Virus record (IMG/VR): IMGVR_UViG_3300050343_000277
Coordinates: 1-64,000 of that record
Direction: 5' to 3' (one strand)
From: a virus
Length of the DNA stretch: 64,000 nucleotides
The position numbers were made by a program, and so were the translations under genes. Shown here piece after piece: positions 46,738-55,630 of the stretch (positions are counted from its first letter, which is position 1; each line of letters opens with the position of its first letter). Under the pieces are notes generated by a model. The model was given only the letters and a program-made list of their open reading frames with translations. It searched no databases and was not told the origin of the DNA.

Positions 46738-46956
46738 TTAACTAATATGCTCGTTGTCAAAAGCTTCTAGATATCCCATGAGATTAATTTCAACAGCCTT
46801 GGTCAATAGATGCTGATACTTCATCAAGGACTCAGCGCAAGAAATCAATTGTCCTTTGATTGCATTAATATCAGTACAGTCTTCAATTTCGGTTTTGATA
46901 ACTTGAAGCCTAAGCTCTTTTTCTAAAGGTAGTACAAAATCAGCTTCAGTAAACAT
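46738..46956 (-). CDS. Small helical cyanophage protein
   Basis: 72 aa, starting MFTEADFVLPLEKELRLQVI and continuing with a Cys-containing helix pair ending KYQHLLTKAV. The pattern recalls NblA-sized helical proteins but lacks the LT-EQ start, so I leave it unassigned. It sits just upstream of the fibre gene. Confidence 0.55.
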   Translation of the reverse strand: MFTEADFVLPLEKELRLQVIKTEIEDCTDINAIKGQLISCAESLMKYQHLLTKAVEINLMGYLEAFDNEHIS

Positions 46957-47003
46957 AGAAAATATATAACGCTATTAACATTCTAAACAGCACACAAACT
47001 AAA

Positions 47004-48788
47004 TCAGTAATTCATGCCGAATATAACATAGGCCATCTCAACGTCATCTAAGTTAAGACCTTGGCCTAACGCAAAGATAAGCTCTAAAGTAGTTATACCA
47101 CCACGCTTATAAGAAGCAACAAAACGGTTAGCAACTTCATTCATTTCTTTCGCTAGTTTGTCGTCAAACTCCTCTCTTTTGTCAATCGTCGGATAATCAT
47201 TTGGCTCTTTAGTTTTAATTCTGTCAATAAATTTAGCAGCTACAGTATGTTTACACATTTTATATCCCATTTTATGCTCACGCTTTTCCCATGAAGTACT
47301 CTTACCAGCTACTTGATTTCGGCCCTGCATTGCGAAGTCATCAGCACTCATGGCTGTTGGGAGAGGGTAGCGACGCTGCCTATTAATCTTTCTAGTACCT
47401 GCATCCTCAGTTGATTGTGGAGAACTAAGGATTGACTGAGAATAGTTAGGACAGCTGCAAGCGTACAAAGTAGACGGTTTAAGAGCACCGCCCTTTGTAA
47501 ACACCTCGTCCATCCAAGGATCAATATCAGTATCTAATAGCTTCCATGGCTCTTCGCCTATATCGTCTACGTGATAGTACTGACCACTATAAGTATCTAA
47601 ATTAGTTTTAGTGAAACTGTAGTCAGTAAAAATAATTGTTCCGTTATTAGGATCTGATGTGAGTTTGAGTTGAGTACGAGCAGGGACTGATTTCAAGATA
47701 AGGTTGCCTCCTTGAACTTCCACTCCTAAGATTGCAAATGGCATAACTGAATATGATGCTTTATCTGTATTACTATCTACAAGATCAGCAGTGAGATACT
47801 TCTTGCCGAAAAAGCGTTGATAATCAGCCTTGTTAAATTTAAATCTGCCGTTTATAGTATATGAAGCATTTGAAGTACTAACAGTATTTGGCAGTGTAGT
47901 AATGTCAAACAAAGATGGTGGCAGGTCGGTAGATGCACGATTTAAAATCTCTAGATCTTGACCTTGTGCTGAATCCTCTAAGTCAACATAGAAGAAATCA
48001 ATCTCATCCGTCCACGTAAGAGAATCGATAGAGCTTTTGGCTTGACTCACGAAGAAGGTCGGTATATAAACAATTTGACCCAACAAAACTCTGAAGTCTT
48101 GAATGGGGCTTACTCCTGACTGATACACAAGATCTGTGATTGGAATAGATACAGTGACAGCCGTCGTAGGTTCTTCAGATTTACCTAGGTAAATGGCAGG
48201 GTATTTATCCGACGTAAGTAAGTATGAAATGGTCGCTTCGGTCTCACTATCATCAATACGTTCCCCTATCATCTCAAGCAGCATTTGATAGTTAGGACCA
48301 CTTGTAAAATTACACCAGATCTCACGATTTAGACGGTTAGTATTGAACTGATACGGATCATTATCAACACTGCCGATGGTTCCTATGTCAACACTTGAAG
48401 TACAAGTGCGCTTCATTACATAGTGGTTGTTGCTATCAGAACCATTAGTTGCAAACTTAAATCCTTCAAAGAGAGCATTTACCTCGTTTGCAGTACCTTG
48501 ATAAAGTTTGGATTCTAGCTGTGCTCTGGAGTACAACTGAGACAAAGGATCGTAAGTCTCTAATTCATACCAAGCCGCTTGGTTGTAATACTCATAACCT
48601 TTTCTCCACTTCACCCACTTTGAATTAAAGTTATATTTTTGAATAATTGACTTCTGTACAGTTGTACCAAACTTTCTTACGGATGGGGCAAGTCCAGCTT
48701 TTGCTGGCTTTTTGCCCACATCAATTGAACCTAACCCTTTAAAAGCAAAAGACTTAGATTTACCAAAGCCATTCTGCTTTTTAGGCAT
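47004..48788 (-). CDS. Structural protein with SWIM-like CxC...CxH motif
   Basis: The 594-aa product is beta-rich (IYLGKSEEPTTAVTVSIPIT, VSTSNASYTINGRFKF). Near residues 442-520 it has ACSCPNYSQS and, about 70 residues later, KMCKHTVAAKF, a CxC...CxH arrangement like the SWIM zinc motif seen in some phage virion proteins. Its position between head-side genes and the fibre suggests a tail or neck component. It overlaps the upstream gene stop by 1 nt. Confidence 0.6.
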   Translation of the reverse strand: MPKKQNGFGKSKSFAFKGLGSIDVGKKPAKAGLAPSVRKFGTTVQKSIIQKYNFNSKWVKWRKGYEYYNQAAWYELETYDPLSQLYSRAQLESKLYQGTANEVNALFEGFKFATNGSDSNNHYVMKRTCTSSVDIGTIGSVDNDPYQFNTNRLNREIWCNFTSGPNYQMLLEMIGERIDDSETEATISYLLTSDKYPAIYLGKSEEPTTAVTVSIPITDLVYQSGVSPIQDFRVLLGQIVYIPTFFVSQAKSSIDSLTWTDEIDFFYVDLEDSAQGQDLEILNRASTDLPPSLFDITTLPNTVSTSNASYTINGRFKFNKADYQRFFGKKYLTADLVDSNTDKASYSVMPFAILGVEVQGGNLILKSVPARTQLKLTSDPNNGTIIFTDYSFTKTNLDTYSGQYYHVDDIGEEPWKLLDTDIDPWMDEVFTKGGALKPSTLYACSCPNYSQSILSSPQSTEDAGTRKINRQRRYPLPTAMSADDFAMQGRNQVAGKSTSWEKREHKMGYKMCKHTVAAKFIDRIKTKEPNDYPTIDKREEFDDKLAKEMNEVANRFVASYKRGGITTLELIFALGQGLNLDDVEMAYVIFGMNY

Positions 48789-49288
48789 TAATACCAGCCG
48801 CCTTGTACACCGAGTAACGGAGCAGCTGTTGCTGTATCACTAGCTGACTGTTGCTCTACTGCAGCCCATAATGCTTTACCTTTAGGAACATAAAGTGCCT
48901 TAAATCTGATTGCATCTGTGCCTGAATTGGCTGTCTGAGGGACTGGTGCCAAAATGTAAGGCAAAGCCGTAATGTGAGTTCGAGCGCCAACGGTTGTTCC
49001 AGCAGTGAGAGTCGCAACAAATACTGCCTGTTGCTGCCTTAGATAGTCAGACGCAGAACTGAGGTACAAGTTAATCTTGTAACCAGTTGAAATCGTCCTG
49101 GCAATTGAGTAAATATCCTCAATAATGCAGCCGTCAGCAGTTGTGCTGTCAATCACAATTGAAGCATTGTTAGTACCAGCGATGTCTACACCAGCATTTT
49201 CAGCGACAGTTGCGCCTGCAAGATCAACCACTTCGTGCAATACACGATCTACAAGAAGAGGTTGTTTGTTAGTAGAAGTTGAAGCCAT
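48788..49288 (-). CDS. Structural protein, small beta-rich
   Basis: The 166-aa product (MASTSTNKQPLLVDRVLHEV) is Thr/Ala-rich with alternating strands (SIVIDST, YKINLYLSS, IRFKALYVPKGKALWAAVE). The style fits a minor virion or decoration protein. No specific family. Confidence 0.55.
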   Translation of the reverse strand: MASTSTNKQPLLVDRVLHEVVDLAGATVAENAGVDIAGTNNASIVIDSTTADGCIIEDIYSIARTISTGYKINLYLSSASDYLRQQQAVFVATLTAGTTVGARTHITALPYILAPVPQTANSGTDAIRFKALYVPKGKALWAAVEQQSASDTATAAPLLGVQGGWY

Positions 49289-49299
49289 TGTTATTTACC

Positions 49300-50001
49300 T
49301 TATGCGAGTTGATTGCGACCGCCGCCACGGCCTGTGCTCATTCCTAAGCTACCGGAATTCCCTGAAAACAGAGAAGCAGGATCACCCTTAGGCATGCTCT
49401 GAGTAGTGTTACCATCCATTGCCAAAGTATTCATAGAATTACCACTCAGCTCACCAGACATTTGACCAGCCATAAGTGGACTACCATTAATTACTTCTTC
49501 CATATTTGTTCCACCCGGTCCCATAGCTGTAATTTGATATGAGGGAGTGGGATCGCCTGATGAAGCATACGCTTTTTGAGCACGACTAACTGCTTCTTGA
49601 GAAATACCTATGCCGTCTAGCCGCAGCATAGTGTCATCTTTTGGCTGAGCAACAGTGTTATATGCTTCCGCATTCAAAACCCTTCCAGGAACATAAAATT
49701 GGTACTGTTCAGTTCTGTCGGCGAAGCCAGGTGTTCCTGTTTGGGCGTACTGATCAGGTGAAAAAACACCATCACCATAAGGCGACTGAGGATTTTTTGG
49801 ATCTAATCTCCCAGGCTGCGGCATTCCACCACCCATCGACTTCGGAACTTGTGGGTTATTCATCATGTTGCCCGGACCTTGTGGCATTCCTGGCATGGGC
49901 TGTGATGGGATACCACTTGTCGAATCATTTGAAAGAATCCTTTCACCCAAAGGCGTGTCGCCTAATTCTTCGCGACGCTTACGCTTTAAATCATTAGCCA
50001 T
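49300..50001 (-). CDS. Structural protein, Gly/Met/Pro-rich
   Basis: The 233-aa product has a low-complexity N-terminal half (PGMPQGPGNMMNNPQ) and a middle domain around YAQTGTPGFADRTEQYQFYV, ending GRGGGRNQLA. It probably belongs to the virion or its assembly; there is no recognised fold. Confidence 0.5.
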   Translation of the reverse strand: MANDLKRKRREELGDTPLGERILSNDSTSGIPSQPMPGMPQGPGNMMNNPQVPKSMGGGMPQPGRLDPKNPQSPYGDGVFSPDQYAQTGTPGFADRTEQYQFYVPGRVLNAEAYNTVAQPKDDTMLRLDGIGISQEAVSRAQKAYASSGDPTPSYQITAMGPGGTNMEEVINGSPLMAGQMSGELSGNSMNTLAMDGNTTQSMPKGDPASLFSGNSGSLGMSTGRGGGRNQLA

Positions 50002-50003
50002 AA

Positions 50004-50447
50004 TTAAACCCGGTACATTTGTGAGCGGTCGTTGAGTCCCAAATATTGATGACCTTGAGCCATCATTTGAACTCGTTCAGCAGCTTGCTGACCTGCAATT
50101 TCAGAATCAATCTGTGGCTGCACAGTTTGGGAGTATTGGCCAGCTAAATAGCCTGTTTGATTACGGGGCTCTTCTGTTACTTGATTACCGGCTGAATCCA
50201 TCAGCGGCTTAAAGTTCCCATAAGCACCATCCAGAGCATCTCCTGTCATAATATTTACGTTCCCATATTGTGGATTACGTGAGGCTTTAGATGCTTGACC
50301 GGTGCCACCTCTGTAGACCTGTTGCATACCAGACTGAAGGCCCCACATATAGTCACCACCCATTCCAGCCTGAGCGATTGCTGCAGCTTTTTGGGATTCG
50401 TAATCAGTATTTCTACCGCGACCCATCGTAATTTTTTGAGTTGCCAT
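50004..50447 (-). CDS. Structural protein, Gln/Gly-rich
   Basis: The 147-aa product (MATQKITMGRGRNTDYESQK) is rich in Gln, Gly, Ala and Met, with aromatic dipeptides and no recognised domain. Part of the run of late minus-strand genes. Confidence 0.5.
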   Translation of the reverse strand: MATQKITMGRGRNTDYESQKAAAIAQAGMGGDYMWGLQSGMQQVYRGGTGQASKASRNPQYGNVNIMTGDALDGAYGNFKPLMDSAGNQVTEEPRNQTGYLAGQYSQTVQPQIDSEIAGQQAAERVQMMAQGHQYLGLNDRSQMYRV

Positions 50448-50480
50448 AATTTTCTAATTATTCCTTTCCTTATTCTACAG

Positions 50481-50963
50481 TTAACGCCACATATTATTTA
50501 GCATAATTCTGGTTCCTACCGCAGTGTCTGCTGGTCCAGGTACTGCCATAATAAATTCTGAACCTGAACGATCAAATAAATACCGCCTTACTTCAGGTCT
50601 ACGATAATTAGCAACGTATAATGTTTCAGCCAAACGATCTACTTCTCGTAGATAAATCTCTCTAAAAAACTCATCACCTTTAAGCGGATCTGATGTAGCA
50701 ATAGTCCGTTGGACATCACCAGCAATCTGCTCTAAACGACTGTAATTAGGTGAACCACTGGAGTCCGCTGGGAAGTACTCACTGTTCTCCCATGCTGTAT
50801 CGCACCTACGAATATGGTTAACGATTTGGTTATACCAGTACTCATCTGGGATGAGAGCCATTGCTTCTTCAAGTCGTGCTCTATCACCAGCTGGAATTTG
50901 AGCACCTGCATTGATCCCTAGGTGGAACCTTGCTTTTGATTTAAGTAGATCATCTAATTCCAT
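50481..50963 (-). CDS. Possible head-tail connector protein
   Basis: The 160-aa product (MELDDLLKSKARFHLGINAG) is mixed alpha/beta with aromatic-rich helices (DEYWYNQIVNHIRRCDTAW) and ends VGTRIMLNNMWR. Size and place between capsid and tail genes suggest an adaptor or connector, without a sequence signature. It overlaps the upstream stop by 1 nt. Confidence 0.45.
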   Translation of the reverse strand: MELDDLLKSKARFHLGINAGAQIPAGDRARLEEAMALIPDEYWYNQIVNHIRRCDTAWENSEYFPADSSGSPNYSRLEQIAGDVQRTIATSDPLKGDEFFREIYLREVDRLAETLYVANYRRPEVRRYLFDRSGSEFIMAVPGPADTAVGTRIMLNNMWR

Positions 50964-51367
50964 CAGCCGATTAACCCCTGTTGTGAATAAGCATCACGGA
51001 GAACTGATTCCAGCCTTGCCTCGTCACCTGGCATCAAGCCACCCTGCGATTGAATCTTGGCTAGCAATGCTCCAGCAGGACCAGCTTCATTTGCCATTTG
51101 CTGTTGAGCAGCTGCACCAAGCCCTCCACCTAGAAGTGCTCCAACAATTCCACCAGCCATTCGCAAGCCAGGCTTAATTCTGCTGTTAGTTCCACGCAAA
51201 TGTCCAACGCCTCTGCCAATTACATGTGGCAAAGTTCCAGTTAAGGCACCTAGGGCAGCGCCGCCACCAACGCCTAATGCAACCATATCGCTTAGACGTG
51301 GACCCTCTTCCGCTTCTTGTGCAGCTTGGGCCAAGAGTACTTGTTGAATACGTGGGTCCATTATCAT
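50963..51367 (-). CDS. Gly-zipper hydrophobic protein
   Basis: The 134-aa product has two Gly/Ala-rich hydrophobic helices (VALGVGGGAALGALTGTLPH and MAGGIVGALLGGGLGAAAQQ), resembling glycine-zipper membrane-active segments. It might be an internal virion protein that enters the host membrane during ejection, or a holin-like protein. ATG at 51361 is an alternative start. Confidence 0.5.
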   Translation of the reverse strand: MIMDPRIQQVLLAQAAQEAEEGPRLSDMVALGVGGGAALGALTGTLPHVIGRGVGHLRGTNSRIKPGLRMAGGIVGALLGGGLGAAAQQQMANEAGPAGALLAKIQSQGGLMPGDEARLESVLRDAYSQQGLIG

Positions 51368-51387
51368 TAAGCCTGTTTACTTATATT

Positions 51388-51819
51388 TTAACTAATAAAG
51401 ATTAAGTCCTCATCAATTAGCTGTTCCCAATTAACACGAGGAATATTTTCCAACTGTTTAAGATTGGCAAAACGCTCACCACTCAATGACATGCGCAGCT
51501 CAACAATGCGCTTGGCTGTTGCATAACCTACGCCTGGTAGACGTTTGGCAATCTGTTCTGCTGGTGCTGTATTCAAATTAAGTCGTGAATCTTCAATAGG
51601 CACAACTGTTGTTGGAAGTTGCTCTTCCGGCTCTAATGCGATTTGGGGAGCTGCAACTTTTGCTAAACGACCTTTCTCACGGTCATAAGGTACAAGCTGT
51701 TCTAAATTTACGTAAGTAATTTGTCCTCCTGCATCCCGAACCATTGCAAATTCTTTATCATGCTTATTGATAAACTCGACAAGCTTTCCTGTTTTCTGAT
51801 CCTGAAATAAGTTACTCAT
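51388..51819 (-). CDS. Helix-hairpin-helix (ComEA-like) protein
   Basis: The 143-aa product has an N-terminal beta-rich part and a C-terminal HhH region: LNLNTAPAEQIAKRLPGVGY then ATAKRIVELR, ANLKQLENIPRV, the ComEA-type double HhH that contacts DNA backbones. It lies among head and connector genes, so it may bind packaged or entering DNA. Confidence 0.7.
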   Translation of the reverse strand: MSNLFQDQKTGKLVEFINKHDKEFAMVRDAGGQITYVNLEQLVPYDREKGRLAKVAAPQIALEPEEQLPTTVVPIEDSRLNLNTAPAEQIAKRLPGVGYATAKRIVELRMSLSGERFANLKQLENIPRVNWEQLIDEDLIFIS

Positions 51820-51859
51820 TACTATACTTACTACACTCCAACATTATAGGCATATAAAA

Positions 51860-51884
51860 AAGAGGCCCCGAAGGACCTCTTGAA
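51860..51884 (-). terminator. Terminator with TTCG loop after capsid genes
   Basis: On the minus strand AAGAGGTCC pairs with GGCCTCTT around TTCG (one mismatch), followed by TTTTT. It separates the capsid pair from the downstream structural genes. Confidence 0.8.
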
Positions 51885-51902
51885 ATTACTTGTTAAAAGT
51901 GA

Positions 51903-52535
51903 TCAAGTACCTTGACCAGCTTCAACAGCATAAGGGATGTTGACATCGTCGTAGCCAGGAGCAGCAGCAGGGACATAGAAGCAGACTTCAACAATAATTG
52001 CTGAAGGAGCATTACGACCTGCACCAGCGGTATCCTTCAATTCTGCAGTGAATGCAGCTGAAGTTGTGATTTCAACGTTGGTTGCAGCTGAAGTACTGAT
52101 TGCAGTACCGTCAACAATGTTCTTAAGTGCAGAAGACACACCGTCTTCTGGGAAGAACTTATCAGAACCAGCAGTCAATGTTCCACTTGTAGGAGCATTT
52201 GAACCGAGAGTTTTGACAACAATCGTGTCAGCAGCAGCATTCGCTTTCACGCCAGGAGCGGAAATAGCGGTGCGATAAACAACAGCGTTCTTAGGGATAA
52301 CCATAAGCTTATCCTTACGTGGCTTGTCATCCTGACGAAGGTCTGGAGACAGGATCTGAGGCTGGTAATCACCAGCATTCAGAACACCAGCAGCTGTAGT
52401 GACACTATCAGTATCAGGGTTAAGTACAACAGCACCGACGAGACGGTAGAACTCAACACCGGGGAGGGCCACAACACCCTGATCGCGATATGCGTTCAGT
52501 TGTGCGACATAGTTACCTGGAAAAATTACAGTCAT
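51903..52535 (-). CDS. Capsid-associated (decoration) protein
   Basis: The 210-aa product is Ala/Thr/Val-rich and beta-structured (GVEFYRLVGAVVLNPDTDSV, AVVYRTAISAPG, AIIVEVCFYVPAAAPGYDDV). It follows the major capsid gene by 16 nt and precedes the terminator, the usual place for a decoration or cement protein. Confidence 0.6.
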   Translation of the reverse strand: MTVIFPGNYVAQLNAYRDQGVVALPGVEFYRLVGAVVLNPDTDSVTTAAGVLNAGDYQPQILSPDLRQDDKPRKDKLMVIPKNAVVYRTAISAPGVKANAAADTIVVKTLGSNAPTSGTLTAGSDKFFPEDGVSSALKNIVDGTAISTSAATNVEITTSAAFTAELKDTAGAGRNAPSAIIVEVCFYVPAAAPGYDDVNIPYAVEAGQGT

Positions 52536-52551
52536 GATTAGTTAGCTCCTA

Positions 52552-53700
52552 TCAATATACGAAAGAGTAACCAACCGTGATGAAATCCTTATTCAGGGTT
52601 TCAAAACCGGCGAACAGACTCCAAATCATGATGATGAATCGTGAGAAGTCATCATTGTTATTTAGAAGAATCTGAGCGTTATTACCACCGATGCCGACAC
52701 CGACAGCTTGAGGGCCGAAGAAGATCAGCTGGCTAGCGCTGTAATCAGCGGCACTGCTGTTTTCGTCAGTAACCACAAGGTTGTATGTAGTTTCGGGCAG
52801 GTTGGTGGACTCAAACCAACGGACACCCTCAAAGAGGAAGCCTGTAGGCATTACGGGCTGACCAGCAACAAAGCCGGCTTGACCGTAAGCAGGACCCATT
52901 CCTTGGTAGAAATTTGCATTGGGTGCCTGGTTGGGCTGCATGGGGTTGATCATGCCTGTGCCGGGATAACGAGCAATCTCGCGGAAGTCGTTGTTTTGGC
53001 GCAGGTGCATCATTGCCGTGGGGTCCACGATGCAGCGGTAGTAACCGTCAGCGAAGGTAGGGACGTTGCGCTTACGCATGTCCTTAACAACTTCGAGAAG
53101 GTCAGTGGTGATATCAAACTTGGCTGACTCACCAGCGGCGTAAGTAACACCCAAGGTGCCACCTGAACCGCCTTTGGCTTTACCACCGGGAAGGTAGTAG
53201 CCACCTTGCTCTTTAGATGCTTGACCAGTTGCTTCTGCTTTAAGCAGTTCGTTGGCAAACACGCGATCACGCCAACGGCGGTAATCATCCAAAAGGGTCA
53301 AGCTTCCAATCGACTGATGGAAGACGTTGAGGTTGCCTGTATCAAGCAGCAGACGCTGAGCAGTGATCAGGGTTTCGCGAGCAACCTTGAAGGTTGAAGG
53401 CTGTGCACTGTCGCGAGTATCGGCTGGGCCGGTGTACTCACGCAGAGTGACAAGCACCTTGTCCTTGACAATGTTGCGAGCTGAAGCGGTACCGAGGGTT
53501 TGATCGGCTGTACGCTCACGGGACTCCTTAGTACCAGGCTTACCCCAGAAGCGGTAACGATCAAGCTGTACGGTCTGGCCGGGCTGCTTTGAGAAATCGT
53601 GTACGACTACTGGCTCAACTGCCATCTCAATGATGTAGGCAGGATGAGGACGGTAAAGTTCTGCACCAAGAAGTTTGGGAAAGTCATTATCAATCCACAT
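52552..53700 (-). CDS. Major capsid protein
   Basis: The 382-aa product has features of HK97-fold or N4-type capsid proteins: an N-terminal arm, FWGKPGTKESRERTADQTLG (E-loop-like), the helical spine near residue 130 (DYRRWRDRVFANELL), YYRCIVDPTAMMHLRQNNDF near 222 and a C-terminal A-domain strand set FGPQAVGVGIGGNNAQ. It lies downstream of terminase, portal and scaffold-like genes and before the decoration gene. The exact family is not certain. Confidence 0.75.
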   Translation of the reverse strand: MWIDNDFPKLLGAELYRPHPAYIIEMAVEPVVVHDFSKQPGQTVQLDRYRFWGKPGTKESRERTADQTLGTASARNIVKDKVLVTLREYTGPADTRDSAQPSTFKVARETLITAQRLLLDTGNLNVFHQSIGSLTLLDDYRRWRDRVFANELLKAEATGQASKEQGGYYLPGGKAKGGSGGTLGVTYAAGESAKFDITTDLLEVVKDMRKRNVPTFADGYYRCIVDPTAMMHLRQNNDFREIARYPGTGMINPMQPNQAPNANFYQGMGPAYGQAGFVAGQPVMPTGFLFEGVRWFESTNLPETTYNLVVTDENSSAADYSASQLIFFGPQAVGVGIGGNNAQILLNNNDDFSRFIIMIWSLFAGFETLNKDFITVGYSFVY

Positions 53701-53806
53701 AGGATCGTAACTCCAAACTAATAGTTATATAAGTGACTTCGACTTAGCCACATAGTTAGATATTAGTATTAATTGCTAGTATTTATAAAGTAGACCCCAA
53801 AATATT

Positions 53807-54178
53807 GTGGTAATGGAATTTATAGATGACAGCGTATGGAAGCCAGTACATTCACTGCCAGGATTTGAATGTTGCATTGAGTACTACATAAATTGCCTTG
53901 GCGAAATCAAAAGCACAAAAGGAGTTGTAGAGCGTATCCTGAAGCAACGAGTAAACAAAAATGGATATCGCCAAGTAAATCTTACTCAACGGATTGGACG
54001 CAAACAAACAATCACGGTTGCTGTGCACAAACTAGTTGCTCTAGCGTTTTTAGAATCACCTCCAACTCCTTTGGGCAAAACTAAGTCAAGCAGTAAGATT
54101 GCACATATAAACGGAGACAAACTAGATAACAAAATAGACAATCTTAAATGGACTAAAATAGAAGAAAGTAATACGTAA
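53807..54178 (+). CDS. NUMOD4-HNH homing-type endonuclease
   Basis: The 123-aa product opens SVWKPVHSLPGFECCIEYYI, the NUMOD4 pattern (WKPVxGFExxYxIS). An HNH core follows: AVHKLVALAFL, KIAHINGDKLDNKIDNLKWT. ATG at 53813 is an alternative start. It is a plus-strand gene set divergently next to the major capsid gene in a minus-strand module, as expected for a mobile homing gene. Confidence 0.85.
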   Translation: MVMEFIDDSVWKPVHSLPGFECCIEYYINCLGEIKSTKGVVERILKQRVNKNGYRQVNLTQRIGRKQTITVAVHKLVALAFLESPPTPLGKTKSSSKIAHINGDKLDNKIDNLKWTKIEESNT

Positions 54179-54183
54179 ATCTG

Positions 54184-54915
54184 ATGGCTGATAGTCTTGT
54201 GCTGAAGGGTTTCAAAGAAGTTAAAAAGCATACTGGGAAAGAAATGCAACTTCAACTTCCGAAGCGTGGAAGTGAAACTAAGATGAAAAAATGGTGGGCA
54301 GTTAATGCAGGACAAGTTCAGTACGTATCCTGTGCACTATTTAAAGTAACTGTCAATGGGAATTCAGTTCTACTAGCTGTTGATGCAAGCTCTCTTTCAA
54401 CAGTACGCATTGACCATGATGGTCGGTTTAACTTTAACTTCTACATCTGCAATGGTGTTTCCAGAGCTGCTTTATTTACAGAAGACAAGCAAATCATTGA
54501 GCATTACCTGTTCCCTAGAATCAGTGGCGGGAAAATCATGACAGTGATTCCTCCTGGTGCTGCTGAGAGGCCTTTCAAAAAAGATATCGGAGAGGTTATC
54601 GTCAGTGGCCCATCGTCAGGAAAGGAAGGCGATACATGTACATTTAATGTTGAGACTACTGGAAACGCAACAGATATAGAAACTGAGACACTGAGTTACC
54701 AGTGGACATTGACCGGTGAAGGGACGTTCGTTGGCAAAACATCGCTTAAGTCTGTAAAGGTGAAGCTGGGAAAAGGTAACGTAGGCGTTACCTGTACAGC
54801 ATCCTCTGCTGATCCTAATGTTTGCGATAGCCCTCAATCCGGCTTTCGGGTTGTATCAGTAGAGCCAGCACCTGAACCGGAACCAACTGAAGAGACAGAA
54901 GAAACTTCAGATTAA
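54184..54915 (+). CDS. Virion-like protein with Ig-like domain
   Basis: The 243-aa product has a beta-rich N-terminal part (YVSCALFKVTVNGNSVLLAV, FNFNFYICNGVSRAALF). From about residue 135 a PKD/Ig-like domain follows (VIVSGPSSGKEGDTCTFNVE, LSYQWTLTGEGTF, NVGVTCTASS), ending in a Pro/Glu tail. Ig-like domains on virions often bind surfaces weakly. It follows the HNH gene and meets the 54912 gene in a 4-nt overlap. Confidence 0.6.
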   Translation: MADSLVLKGFKEVKKHTGKEMQLQLPKRGSETKMKKWWAVNAGQVQYVSCALFKVTVNGNSVLLAVDASSLSTVRIDHDGRFNFNFYICNGVSRAALFTEDKQIIEHYLFPRISGGKIMTVIPPGAAERPFKKDIGEVIVSGPSSGKEGDTCTFNVETTGNATDIETETLSYQWTLTGEGTFVGKTSLKSVKVKLGKGNVGVTCTASSADPNVCDSPQSGFRVVSVEPAPEPEPTEETEETSD

Positions 54916-55601
54916 TAAGAGCCCGAATTGAGCTTTCTCATGACAAGACGTTTGTCAGTGATCGAATCGTAAGATCGAAGCTCAGTTCCAATAGTACATT
55001 CAGCATCGAAACTTACTCTTTTTGTATTTCGTGCGTGGAAGCCAATATAAAAATGATCATTGGCTTGAACATACATCTTGTCATAAGGATGCTCTTCGCG
55101 ATCAGCTGTATACAGGCAGATCTCTAAATCCTTATCGATGTAAGCATTGCCTGTTTTAAGATTATCTAACTGAACACTTAGAAAACCTCGGCCTCCAGGC
55201 AAGAACGGAAGACGATCTTCAGCGCCAATAGCTTCCTCATAGGTATTAACCGTGGGAAAAGTGCCAAAATCAAATTCAGCACGAGTGTAGTTAGAGTCCA
55301 GATCTTGTCCCCCCTTGATATTGGCGCAAGAGAAGAACTCTTCCTCAAAGCACGATCGCACAATATCTCCAACAATAGTTAGCTGTACTTTGACAAAGTA
55401 ATTCTCAGCTCCCATCAAGCCGACACTATCCTGATATTTAAACGTGTGCGGAATCACACTAATAGTCTGTGTATCAGGCTTAGTGATTGATGCACCTGCA
55501 GCATAGTTCAGCTGCTTACTAGCTGCGTTACCTTTGCTGGAAGTGTAATCACTTGCACCGTAAACAATATAGTTATTATTTATTTCTTTAGTGACACTCA
55601 T
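54912..55601 (-). CDS. Structural protein, beta-rich
   Basis: The 229-aa product (MSVTKEINNNYIVYGASDYT) is beta-rich with many aromatics (FVKVQLTIVGDIVRSCF, DLEICLYTADREEHPYDKMY, HFYIGFHARN). A tail-tube or neck component is possible. It lies directly downstream of the sigma factor gene in the same direction. Confidence 0.5.
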   Translation of the reverse strand: MSVTKEINNNYIVYGASDYTSSKGNAASKQLNYAAGASITKPDTQTISVIPHTFKYQDSVGLMGAENYFVKVQLTIVGDIVRSCFEEEFFSCANIKGGQDLDSNYTRAEFDFGTFPTVNTYEEAIGAEDRLPFLPGGRGFLSVQLDNLKTGNAYIDKDLEICLYTADREEHPYDKMYVQANDHFYIGFHARNTKRVSFDAECTIGTELRSYDSITDKRLVMRKLNSGSY

Positions 55602-55630
55602 TGGCCATTAGTGCTATTTCTTCTATTGTA

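Noticed and set aside
46738-46956. Second NblA candidate
   Set aside because: Helical and of the right size, but it lacks the LT-EQ-F opening and MSR segment; left as unassigned.
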